Positions 1-12,200 of a stretch of 64,000 bases of DNA are shown piece after piece. Location of the stretch: NCBI GenBank assembly GCA_022113835.1, contig JAILWY010000010.1:12842501-12906500 (forward strand). The letters run 5' to 3'. Below the pieces are notes generated by a model, which saw only the letters and a program-made list of their open reading frames with translations, ran no database searches and was not told the origin of the DNA. Numbering within the stretch: position 1 is the first letter of the stretch; every line of letters starts with the position of its first letter. The position numbers were made by a program, and so were the translations under genes. The DNA comes from Atopsyche davidsoni (taxonomy: Eukaryota; Arthropoda; Insecta; Trichoptera; Hydrobiosidae).

Positions 1-2392
1 CGGAGAGGAAGTTCCTCAAACTATTGTGATAACTACTCGGCAACAGTATGGTTTGCCAGACGATGCTGTTGTCTATTGTAATTTCAATCAATTGTACAAA
101 ATTGATCCCTTGACTCTGCATATGTGGGTTTACATCTTAAAGCATGTTCCTAATGCTGTTCTCTGGCTGCTGAGATTCCCAGCTGTTGGTGAACCAAATC
201 TTCAACTCACTGCAGAACAGCTTGGTAATTGTATTAAATATTTAATTAATTTTTCTACCTTTATATTATTATTATATTCTAGTAGTTACTAATGGGTAAG
301 TATAAGTACAGAAACCGTGGGATTCTATGGTCTTTTACTTTGATAATAATATAAAATATAAGAAAAATTAACTAATTTTATGTTTATCTTAAATAAGTTG
401 AAATAGCGAAGTATTTTCTAACCATTGCATCTCTAGAAAATGTTTTGCTTAAGTACTATTGTCATGGATACATTTTGTACACTACAATTGCAATATGAAG
501 AAATGCTAAAAAAACAATTGAATCCATCATTGTTAGACACATTGTCAGTGACAAGCTGATTGGTTTTTGAGGTGGCTTAATTATGGAAAATATTCATTGT
601 TGTTTATCAACAATTTTTTCTTGAATAAAATTGCCTATTTTGGTTCAAATTATCTCCTGCTTGCGCTAAAGTAGTTACTAATAAAGTTGTTATCAATTTA
701 TGGTTTCCCTTTTTGTTTTAAATTTTAAATTGTCTGCCACGTTAACATATCCAAAATTGTTAATAATTATTGTCGAATGTTCTGTTGCGCTATGCATTCG
801 TTACTGTTTTCAGATATTTTGCAGGTTCTTATATTTATTTGTAGTTTGCGCTGGCGGGATCATTTACCTTAAATAGCCGTTTTTAAAAATAATTCACTTG
901 TCGCTTGCTCTTTAATCTAATGATATACACTATATATATTTTAATCTTCAGTGTATTAATGCTTTGATCACTTTGTAAAGCAAGTTATTATTAATCAGTC
1001 TATTATCGATCATTTTAAATTAACTGTGAGCCTGATGAGTTATTGTTTCATTCCTTTGTTACAGGATTACCACCAGGTCGAATGCTTTTTTCAAACGTCG
1101 CTGCTAAAGAAGAACATGTACGGCGTGGTCAATTAGCTGACGTCTGCCTGGACACTCCACTTTGTAATGGACACACCACTAGCATGGATGTACTTTGGAC
1201 TGGAACGCCTGTTGTCACATTACCTGGGGAAACTTTGGCATCTAGGTAATACATTTGTTGAATTTAGATTTGATAATTATTATATTTCTCTCATATACAA
1301 ACTTAAAACTCTTTGCTGTCTTTGTGATTGCTGTAAATGACAATAATATATTTTTTCTTCCAGGTACTGCTTTCAATAAGATGAGAATAGTTAATTGTTA
1401 TTCATATTTACACGAAAAGTATATTTTAGGGCAGTCATGTCAAAGATACGGCCCGCGGGCCGCATCCGGCCCTCGAGCCTTATCAATACGGCCCGCGATC
1501 CCAATGTGTCACAAAAAGAAGAATCATGTTTTTTTAGAGCTTTTAGACTTATTTTATTTGAATCTGGCCCGCCTACACATTCTAAATTTAATATATGGCC
1601 CTCTGCAAAATTGAGTTTGACACCTCTGGTTTAGGGCATGTGATCTCTTTTGTTTGTATAAACCAAATATTGATTTAACTATTTAAACAAGCGGTTTTGT
1701 AAGTATATATTTATTCATACTTACAGAGTGGCTGCATCACAACTAAACACCCTTGGCTGTCCAGAACTAATTGCCAGAACAAGACAAGAATATCAAGATA
1801 TAGCTGTTCGACTTGGAACTGACCGAGAGTAGTAAGTATTCCATATCTCACTGTTAAATTAGTGCTGTATATTTTTTGTGGAATGAGAAATGATAACTTA
1901 TAATGAAAATTGATATTTTTTTTAGTAAGTGTTCATAATAAAACCACAATATATTGACAACACTATACATTTTAAACTTACTTTTAGAACTGTCAGCAAA
2001 ACACCAAACTTGGCAGGACGAGACGATAGTTGAATGGCATAATGTGACATATCACCCCATCGGCCGGATACATGATAATGTGTTTTTACTCTATTTTTAA
2101 ATGTGAAAATAATTTTTAAATATTGTTTATTTATAATTTTATCATCTGTGTCATCTCTACCATATTTTATGATTAACTTCTGCATGCATGTTTGCAATAT
2201 TATTATTACTAATAATTTTGTTTTAATTTCAGCTTAAAAGGGATCCGTGCCAAGGTCTGGTCTGCTCGTATGGAAACTCCTTTGTTTGATTGTAAACGAT
2301 ATGCACAAGGTATGGAGATGTTGTATTTAAAAATGTGGAAGAGATACGCAAGGGGAGAACGTGCCGATCACATCAGTACCATTGAAAAGTAG
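1..2392 (+). CDS. OGT: O-GlcNAc transferase (OGT/sxc), 3' part: last four coding exons
   Basis: Partial gene; the 5' part lies before the window. Coding exons are 1-224, 1065-1245, 1727-1831 and 2233-2392 (TAG stop 2390-2392), giving about 222 C-terminal residues. All introns are GT-AG and the phases (1, 2, 2) join cleanly. OGT moves GlcNAc from UDP-GlcNAc to Ser/Thr of nuclear and cytosolic proteins; Drosophila sxc is a Polycomb-group gene. The residues match the C-terminal catalytic lobe: [12 protein letters not shown] (the Lys belongs to the UDP pocket), [42 protein letters not shown] and PGETLASR, with His, Thr and Asp of the nucleotide-binding site present. The tail [10 protein letters not shown]...ADHISTIEK is the normal end of the family. 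No frame damage is seen. The TPR superhelix and first catalytic lobe are outside the window. Confidence 0.96.
1424..1636. mobile_element. hAT-type MITE in OGT intron
   Basis: A 197-bp element (1432-1628) lies in the OGT intron between exons 1065-1245 and 1727-1831. The left end begins CAGTCATGTCAAA and the right end, read inward on the other strand, begins CAGAGGTGTCAAA (10/13 identical). It is flanked by 8-bp near-identical duplications, TTTTAGGG (1424-1431) and GTTTAGGG (1629-1636). Eight-base duplications, CAG termini and GGCCCGCGGGCC subterminal sequence are hallmarks of non-autonomous hAT elements. It is too short to encode a transposase. Short open frames across it have no coding meaning. 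Confidence 0.85.
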
Positions 2393-3200
2393 TATCAATT
2401 TCAAAATTTGACTCCAGTTTTTTAGTAAACGTATATAGTAAATATTAAGATCTCATTTACATAATGATCTATTTTAAAATTTGACTCCAGTTTTTCAGTA
2501 AACATGTATAGTACATATTAAGATCTCGTTTTCTTATGCATAATTTTTAATACTTTGAGCTCTTTATTCACCTCCCCACACACACACAGTGATACAGTGC
2601 AAATATTTTTAAATTTTTTTTGTATATATAGTATTTTAAAAAGAAGTTTTTACTTTAAGTTGTTCATTTTAATTTTACATTACTTTTGTGAATGCGTCTG
2701 AGCCATTAGTTATTTACATTTCGTTATGATTACAATAAAATGTAATCATTTGAAAATTATTATAAAAAATAATCAAAGAAACATTACGGCGTATCTACAA
2801 ATTTAACATTAAGCACCAAAGTTTTTCCTTGAATTTGAAAATACTATTTCTTTATGTATGAAAGTCATTTTGATTCTTTAAAGATGAAGTTTATTTTACT
2901 GCAATATTGTAACTTATCTTAAAAATGAGTTGTTATTTTTGGCCATTCATTTTAATGTTTCTTGACTTAAGTGAATGTGTGTGAGCCATTAGTTATTTCA
3001 TTGTCGTTATTTTTATTCACACAATCATTATTTATTTAAAATATATTAAAAAGAAAATAAATAAAACATAGGTGCATCTACATGAAATTTTTTTTTCAAC
3101 ACCAAAGTTTATTCACATGTGAATACTGTTTTTGTATGAATGCCATTTTTCTTCTTTTTACATGAAGATCATTTGATAATTACAAAACAAAGCCTAGGTT
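2393..3200. repeat. OGT 3' flank with two diverged tandem duplications
   Basis: Directly after the OGT stop, a 56-bp segment containing AAAATTTGACTCCAG starts at 2403 and again at 2476 (period 73), with a few substitutions. Further on, about 230 bp from 2661 recurs from about 2945 (period about 284). Shared landmarks are GAGCCATTAGTTATTT, CATCTACA/TATCTACA, CACCAAAGTTT and TGTATGAA. The duplications overlap the likely OGT 3' UTR. No open frame of note. Confidence 0.7.
2734..2739 (+). terminator. possible OGT poly(A) signal
   Basis: AATAAA 342 nt after the OGT stop, inside the first copy of the 284-bp duplication. It is the first canonical hexamer I noticed downstream of the stop. In a 70% AT background chance hits are common, so it is only a candidate. 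Confidence 0.3.
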
Positions 3201-4659
3201 TAAGTCTACAAATTCAATATCCCAGTTATATAATATTGTTATAATTTTTGTGCCAAATTATTTTTTGACACTCACATGGAAGTCTACTTTATGTATTCTG
3301 CTTTGTATTGCCTTAGTCTCTCAGCAGCTTATAGTTATTGATATTTTATAATTATTAACTTTATCATTATTAAAAAAGATAAAATTTGAATCTACTTTAA
3401 AATGAATTTTATTATGAAATAACTTGTTAATATCCAATGTTATGTACTTTTTTAAATTTCCCATAGTAAAATGCAACCCTTTGTAACCTTTTTTATTTCT
3501 AAAATTAAAAAAAATAACCTGTTTGGAGGGATATTAAAAGTTATGAGACTGATTGCATTAAGATAAATGTATTTAAAAATCTAGAAAGCATATATTCCAT
3601 CTTCTTTAAGGCTTGTTTTCAAAACTAATTACCATACACTTGATTGAATGATTTCGGACAGTCATAGGTGAAAATTGTGCAAATTATTTACCGAGGCCAA
3701 ACAATCTAGAAAAACAGCTCTTTTTGAATAATTGAATAATGTACTAAATATACCTTATCTCTGTTAGTCTGTCTTCACAATCGGTTCACATTCAAAAGTA
3801 GGTCATATACTATTTGATTATAATAATATAATTGGTGTTTGGGTGAGGTGCATAACACCTCGCTTTAATATTGATCGTCAAATTGGTCTTTTCCTAATCT
3901 TAAAGGTGGGTCTATATAGATAATCTTACTTCATATTCGACAGCAATATTCTAAGAATATGCAGGAAAATTTTTATTATGACTGAATATGAGCAATTCCG
4001 TAATGAGGAATTATTTATAGTAGCCATAAACTAGATAAAGTGCAATTGTTAGTGTTAATTTTTTATTTTTCTCCAGCTACTAGCGACTGTATTTCTTATA
4101 TCACTCTGGATTTAATTCAAATTAATTTCTTTACCAATTCGTGCTTTCAATTAATATTTAAAATAATGATTGGATTGTGACAAATGTAAGCAACATTATG
4201 TATTTATTTTATCAGCATTATTACAACCAGTTTGGTTGTTCCACATTGCATAATTTATTATTATTTTGTACAGTTTTACATTTATTATAGATTAACAATG
4301 TTTTGAAATCAAATACTATTTTATGAAAATATATTTCAAAATATAATTAAATATACATTATAGTCATTATATTGAAATCGAATTTAATGGATTATCAGCA
4401 ATTAATAAAAGTAGAGACACCAATGAAATATGTTACATTTTCCAATGATTATTATTGGTATATTTGATTGCAAGCTGTAATTCTACAGTAATGAATTATT
4501 TATTAAATGGTTAAGTACAAATGGTGTAAATAGATTACTTATAAATAATTGGTTAAATAAATTTCATTTGTATTTTAAATTTTATTATAATTCAGTGTGT
4601 ATATATAAATGTACATGTTAAAATATACATATACACACATGTATGTAATTTTAATAATC
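3200..4659. other. AT-rich intergenic sequence, nothing recognised
   Basis: AT-rich spacer after OGT with many stops in all frames. I see no conserved protein signature, RNA gene or repeat boundary here. Confidence 0.6.
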
Positions 4660-4825
4660 TTAACCACTTAACCCTCGCGTGTTGAGTCACATCTAATGTT
4701 CTACACGCTGCTTGAGTTACTCACATGCTCATGGTTGTACATATTAATTATACCCTTTACACTAGATGTAGTTTCCAATTTATAGTCAATATTGTGCATA
4801 ATAGTCACGCGGCGTTTAAGTGGTT
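4660..4825. mobile_element. piggyBac-like MITE (candidate)
   Basis: Terminal inverted repeats of 18 bp: left CCACTTAACCCTCGCGTG starting at 4664, right (reverse strand, ending 4821) CCACTTAAACGCCGCGTG, 15/18 identical. The left repeat is preceded by TTAA (4660-4663), the piggyBac target site; the right side has TTCG, which would be a decayed copy. The internal part is about 120 bp with no coding capacity. The TIR match is clear; the superfamily is inferred from TTAA only. Confidence 0.5.
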
Positions 4826-5800
4826 CGAGTACCTACATTAATAAAAATATAATTATTATATTGATCTGTTTTGTTTATAATGAATATGTATCTTATTTGT
4901 GTGAAATGTGTATTTTTTTTATAATGGAAGAGTTGTATGAACAATAAAAATACTGTAATATGATTCTAAAAATTGTTTTATTTTTTAATCACATCCAATT
5001 AGAATGTCTTGAGGGTTACTATCTGCTAAAAGAGTTGAACAGGTAAATATCTCTGATCTGCATAAAAATATCTGAGATCTGCATGCGTACGACTTGCAGA
5101 GACTCCAATTCTCTGTTAGCAGATGCAAAATTTCTTGAAAGACCACTTAAACCTGACACTGCACATAAATTATTTGTTCCTGTTTATAAGCAGGCTGGTA
5201 TCAAGATTAAAAACAAGATGGTGCTTGCGTGACAACTGTTTAATTGGTAAACTGAGGATGCCAAGCACTCAAGTGATATGCTTCAGTCAGAAACTGATAT
5301 CTTTAGTCAGTGCTCGTGGACTTTCTATGAATTTACCGGGTATATTGCTCGCTGCCTCGTTTCTCAAACCATATTCAAAAATATTCATCTGGTTTTACAT
5401 AAAATTTATTTCTCATGCATATCTTTCTGTTCTCTCAAATTAAAATATTTATTCTAAAATATCCGCCATTGCGGAAATTTATTTTTGTGCAATGACACGA
5501 AGTTGAAGCTTTGACACCAACTTTAAAGAGTTATAAAATACTTTTGATACAATCTCCAATCATGTTCCTGTACAATTTCCCTTGCATTACTGAAATAAGT
5601 GTTTCCTTTGACCGTAAAGTGGTTGCGTTACACTAAAACGAAAATTAAAACGTAATGATTATGAATAAGGGGGACGATTTCAGGGGTTTACTCAATTATT
5701 CATATTTACGTTATACGACCAACTTACATCGCATCAAATATATTATAGGTACTATGACTTTTGGACGCTGTCGTTGGGAAGTTTTCGTGTTTAAAATAGG
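4826..5800. other. intergenic sequence between OGT and tamalin promoter
   Basis: AT-rich spacer. An open frame of 106 codons at 5123-5443 has no recognisable domain and neither it nor the 62-codon frame at 5655-5843 resembles a known protein. I see no gene. Confidence 0.5.
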
Positions 5801-6270
5801 GGCTTCCTGCTCACGTGGCTCAGTGGTTTCCGGTGTGCTCTGACGACCAATCGACTTTCAGCAAAAAAAACTATTGGCACCGCTCGCCGCGCACAGCGCC
5901 CCCTGCACGCATTGCGCAAACGCTGGCTATTTTTCTACTTTGCGTTTTCCGACAGTCGAGTCTGGACGGACATTCATGGCGCATGCGTTACTCTGTGCGA
6001 TCGACACTGTCGGCCAAGGCAACCACTGCGTGCCCATCGGTGTAAAGCTCGAGCCGAGTAATTTAGACTCGCCATCGCAGCAGCATCACGATTCAATTCC
6101 CACCTCTCGAGACACCCTCGAAAATACAGATGACATTGGACACATTTTTTTACAGTGAAAATTTTCCGCGAGGGTCGCGCTCTTTGTGTTTTTCATTAAA
6201 GTGAGATGGTGTTTAGCAGAGGTGCTCGTTGTAGTTTATGCTGTTTCTTGTAGATTTAATTTCCGTTTCA
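5800..6270 (+). promoter_or_regulatory. CpG-containing promoter / 5' UTR of the tamalin-like gene
   Basis: GC and CpG content rise sharply over about 400 bp just before the tamalin start. The stretch holds a perfect palindromic C/EBP-type site TTGCGCAA (5912-5919) and GCGCATGCGT (5979-5988), one base from the NRF-1/ewg consensus common in broadly expressed promoters. No TATA box is evident. A short open frame across 5874-6158 lacks protein features and is best read as 5' UTR or promoter. The transcription start was not determined. Confidence 0.5.
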
Positions 6271-9200
6271 ATGTCAAGAAAAAGTCGCGAAAACGTCACG
6301 ATTATGGATTCACCGAAGTTGAATGAAAAATCACACCGCAGTCACAATTCTGAAGACGGGCCAATGAAAAGGACACCGTCCCAGTTCGAGCATGTTGACG
6401 ATCTGGAAGCATCGACTGTAAGCCCATTTATGCATTATGAACACTGATTATGAGATATTATTTGACCGCGATCGGTTACTAACGATGCAGGACCGGCACA
6501 GGGCAAGGCGAGCCAGACAAGCGTCTGGGACACCGATCTCAAGAGGTTTTTTTTTAGGGATTGAAAGAGTTGCGTATATTTTAAATGCCTTCTCGGCTGA
6601 TTTAAATATTTAATTTTAACCACTTCAAATTGATTTCCCTTTTTAGATTTTATCAGTTTAAATAGTGTGTATTGTTATTATTCTAATTTGACAGTACGTA
6701 AACTATTACATGGAAATCCATGCGTTTGAAAAAATATTTACTAATGACTAAAGTCTATTGACACGTCTATACATATATTTATATATATAAAATAATGCTA
6801 AAACATTGCTATTATTATTTGGACGGAATACTGTTAATTTATTACACTTATCTGTAAATCTACGAATATTTTTAAAAAATGCCAATTTTCAGTATAAGAT
6901 AAGAATATATTGTTTTAAACTTCCAGTCCAGTGCATACACACTGGCATTGAAGACAATGGCTACATAACCTTCATTTTCCTTGAAAACACATCCTTCGAT
7001 CGATCACACCACGAGGGGTGCGATTGCGTCTAACAACAAAATACCTAGAAACTAATTTCATATTTTTTATTTGATAAATATGAAAATATACTCTTGGTTT
7101 TGTGTGTATGGAAACCTTTTTTCCAGTTTTTTTTAAATGTACTACTTTAAGCCACGCTAAATATATTTTTATTTATAAAAATATGAAAACGATCGTTATG
7201 GATATGTTAAATCTAAACCTTCTAAAAGGTATTATAATTTAAGATTTTTTTTAAATTTTGAATAGATTATCTATTAATCCATGTGCTCGTCCAAAATTGT
7301 ATAAATTAATATCCAGATGATGTATTATCGCCTTGCAAACTTTTTTTGCGGTTTTTTTTTTAAATTCATGTGTTTTATAAAATAATCTTTAAAATTTAAA
7401 GATATGTTGTTAAAATAAATAAATACGAAATTGAAAAGTTTACTTTTATTAGGTTGATATGAGCTAGTGAGAAATACAAATTTATTTATGGGCACATTAA
7501 TTAATGAGTTTATATTAATACTAATTATATAGTACATTTACGGGATTTCAGTGTGGAGTCTGCCTTATTTTCAAATTTAAGATATTATAAATCACTTAAT
7601 AATTTCATAATATTTTAAATAATAAGTAAAATACTTATAATAATAAATAAATAATAATACAGATTTTTTTCCAACCTTTCACGTTGGCATTATCAAATAG
7701 TGTGTTCTCTGTTTTATTTTACTTATTACTAAAAATATTAAAATGGAATTCCACCAAGTACTCCCTGTCAAAAATATTGAATTTCTAATAACTTCATGTT
7801 AGAACTGTGAATTATTTTTAAATACATACTGTTTAGAACCAAATCTTTCAATAATTGTATTCAGAAAACTGTACCGAAATTAAATATACATTTAATTCTG
7901 TAACCTGTAATTCAGTTGTTAAATACTTCGCTGGAGTCAGACGATAGTGAAAACCCCCCTTTCAACCAGGATAAAATAAAAATGTAGTTAATATCAGTAA
8001 TTTCAATAAATGCCAAGAATTTAAAAAATCAAAACATCAAACACGGTTTTACAAAATAAAATTATTTAAAATATTTCATTTATAAATATAAACACACGAT
8101 GTATATACACGTTTGCATATTAAATGATAATATCGTTGTTCACTGTTAGTTCGTGTTTCTTTTTTCCTTGTACTTAAGTCGGTTTTTTATTATGTGTAAA
8201 ATTGTTTATTTTGAAATACCTAAGCAATACCCTTTCAATGTTATTGTTATCTCATATGCTAAAATAACTTGCACGAGGCCGGTCTTCGTTGCAGTCTTGA
8301 AGGTTTTTGTGGGCACCGGTGGTCGACACTGAGTCGAATTTCCTCTTTGCTTCTGTTCGCCATCCCAGCACACTCACCCGGCGATCATATTTATGGAAAA
8401 AAAATTGTTCTTCGAAGAAGTCTATTTTACTATATGTTTTATTTTTAAATGAAATATAAAAAAAACTGTACTTAACACCCCTTTATTTGTTCAAAGTGTA
8501 ACTTCATCAACGAAACTCATTTGTGTAACTACACACCAGACATATACTTAACTCCTGAGGCAAGCGCTAAATACAATAGAGTGCGAATCTTCTACTGAAT
8601 TTGAATATTTTAAAAATGCAAGTCGGTTGTCAGCTGGTCTAAATATCTGAAGCCAGATATGTTGCGTGATACTGTTTACATATTCATGGCGGCCAATCCC
8701 ACTGCTCCACGGTTCAGGTCGAGTTAATTTGGCTAAGAGCTTTTAGGATGCAAGGCGTCCCTTTGGATGCAAGAAACCTACTCAGTTCGTCATCTCAGCT
8801 GCGTTTTGCAATAAATGTTATCATAAATAGTAAGGACAAGACAGGCCCCAACATTCATTTTTGTAATTGTATAATATTTTCAATTTTTATTTTTATATGT
8901 AGAATAATTCATCTTTATTATATTTGTCAATATTATGGTTTGAAATCGATTGTTTTTCTGCAGGTATAATTAGATCGACTCTTGCTCATGGATGAGTCAA
9001 TAAGGTTATGAATATTTATGTTAATGTATTGCGTAGTTGCATTCTACTTCGTGCTAGCGGGGTTCCTTCCACTGATAATATCGAACGGTTCTCAATAACT
9101 TAGCATACAAATGCCGAACCAATATGGAGTCCGTGTATCCGCAAAGCCATTCGTGGAAATCACTTCCCGAAATGGCTTCATATTGGTCACAGACTTCCAG

Positions 9201-12200
9201 AGCCGGAAATTGTGAAGTAAAAAAACTCAACCAGCAACCCAGATATTGATTTTTTAAAACATTTCTAGAGATGCTAGTTTATCACCTCACGACCATCCAC
9301 CGTCTACCGATTACTAAGCACCATTTGATTTTGAAAAGAATTATAGATTTATATTACTCAAGTGGTGTAGTGTTTGTCATCTGCAGCGTGCGAAATATAA
9401 CAGTTTAATTTAAAATTTAATGATTTAAATAAAAATACGAAATTACATGAAAAAATTTAGCTGTTTTTTTTTAAATTTATCATTTTATGTTAAAGAAATA
9501 AAACCGAATTCCTCTTTTTGTAAAGTGTTAAGCTTCTGTAATAAATAAACAGTTGGCATGTCCTCGGACTATGGTATCAAGTATTTATTGTATGGTAACT
9601 CTTATATACTCTCATGAAATGATCAGAAAAAAGCTCTAAAGTAAATTGTAATAAAATATGTAGAAAATTCTCCTTCAACTATATCGGCAGTCAATTCAGG
9701 ACCACACCATTCTATCGGACAGTTATGTTACTCGGCCACCACCTCTGCATGCCCTAATGGATTCAGAGAGATTCCTAACATGTGATATTATTAATTTAAA
9801 AGATGGTCCTGTAAATGATTGCAATCACATAATAAGCTCTAGGTTTTCTAAGTCACATTTTATAATGTAAGGCTAGAAACGCAAAACGTACATACACAGC
9901 ATATGTAAATTTATCAGTAGCTTAATTTTATCAAATTTGTGAGCGGCGTAATGGTGCAATAATCCCCATAATTGAGTTTTTTTTAAAATTCAGTTCATGA
10001 AACTGTATGCTCAGATTTAAAATTCGCCGAACGTCAATAAAATATACCCCAGGTAAAATAGCGCATTGACTCGTTTTGTTTATGTTGAACTTAGAAGGGA
10101 ATGATTTAATTTCCATTGGATCAATTTTATAAAAAATTGCTTACAATTTTTCTAAATACTATTTGAAATGTCATCTCTAGCTAGATAGCTTTTTTAAATC
10201 CATCAAAATTTCAAATCTTTGATTATTTTGATTGTCAACAAAATTTCAATATTATAATAAATATTATCTTATATGTAGTATAATGAGTATTTTTAATTAC
10301 TTTTCATATTTTTTTAACGCACAGAAATCTTATTTATTATTTTGAATTAATAAAATATTTAACTGCAAATTTATGTGATTAAATTATTCTCTATTATGTT
10401 TAAAAAATATATCACACGTTTAACTAATAACGCACTTATATTTATTCTTAATAGCATAGGTATGTATGAATGACCGTTTATGTAAATTATTAAATATGAT
10501 AAAACGTCATCATTTGCTTTTGTAACTTGTTTGTATCGTGGAAAAAAATACTATTCTTCCGTTTATTTTACTATTCTTTCTCATAGGTTCTGGTAAAAAG
10601 GGCCAAATATTTACAAAATTAAAAATGTTTTATGAAAAATAGACTCAACTTAGTTGGCTCTAGCAACGGGAGTCCTGCCAACTCGTGACGCGGGCGGGCG
10701 CTTCGGGTTTATTTCATTTATGATTATAGAAAAATATAGAAAAGTTCGCCTGTCATGTGATAGCGAGTTTGTAATATACAATAGTAGTAATATTGTTGAG
10801 CTTCATTTTACTCTGGCACGAATGCAGAAGAGCCTGTACTGCCAAAAGTCGGCTTGCATCATTATGACGTACCTATGTCTTGTTAGTAACAGTAAGGTGA
10901 ATTATACAATTATTGTTTTGTTTTATTTTCATAAAAATTTCTAGGGAAAATATTGTCAGTTCAATACACGATCCAAGATCTTTTCTTAGATTGTTGCAGA
11001 CAGGTAAAATAAATAGTAGCACGAACTCAATAAATTATTATATATGTCCAATCGGAGTCGTTAAATGCACAAGCCACCATCGATATTTGATATTCATGTC
11101 ACTTAAATGATATAAACAAGGCATTATGGTATATAAAAAAAGGAATGGTGGTACGTTACTGGGTATTTTAGACTTCTAAAATTTTGAGGGCACTTTTATA
11201 TTTACAAATATAGTTTAAGGTACTCTATTCAGAAATTGTATTAATTCTAAAGTAATACGATTAAAAAACAACTTCGTTTATGTTTTATTTAATATTTAAA
11301 ATATCATCGGTAAATATATCTATATCCTTTATCTTTAATAATTATTCATTTTGGCAAAGATCGAAAATATACTGTAAAAGAGTAACTTTTCAATAATAAA
11401 TAATTAAGTATCTATTTGAGAAACGTACGGAAGTGTATAAGACGATTTTCAATGGTAAGAAATACTGCATCACAATGATAAGGAACCAAAAATATCCTTC
11501 CAGAAACAACCAAAAGCTACAAGATGGAGATAATTGAATCGAATAAATTAGCTGGACACGTCTTCACTGAAGACTGTTGAGATTGTGAAAATTATGAATA
11601 ATTTAACCCGCTAATACGCGGGGCGGCGTGGTATTGTCACACTGACTCCCAAAGCAAAAGTCAACGCATGGCACTCGAGAGAATTGCCGGAAGTCATGTT
11701 AAGGATGCCGATTATATGTGACACGCTGCCTAGATTTGTTTTATAGTTTCCTTTATTAAAGTCTAGAGTATCACGTCACATCAAATAAGTCAACGAATTT
11801 AAGAAGAGATTTTTTATATTTATAATTGAATTCCCACACATACAACGACTACGACAGACGTACTTTAAAATAGAGGCACAGTGAGAGTTTTCAAACGCAG
11901 TTTAACGTTGTTGTAAGTGTTCCGTATATTGAGATAAATCGCTTGATTACTGCAGATGTATGCAGGTTTTTAAAACGCTACCTATTTCGTTTTATGTTAG
12001 TTATACTCGCGTCTTGTAAATATGCGTGATGTTTCGTTTTGATCTTTTATCCTTTTTCTAGAATGATGAAAGTGATGAAAAAAAGTCTAAGAAAGTGTCA
12101 TAGAATAAATACATTTTGGCTATAATCCTCCCCTATATAATACTACTTAGTGAGCAAATTAGATGATTTCGACACAATTTTCTCGTCGTATAACAAAATA

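Noticed and set aside
1255..1634. Two overlapping frames in the OGT intron
   Set aside because: They run through the hAT MITE and have no splice-consistent continuation.
9119..9186. microRNA precursor
   Set aside because: Large asymmetric bulge and no known insect miRNA seed; listed only as an inverted repeat.
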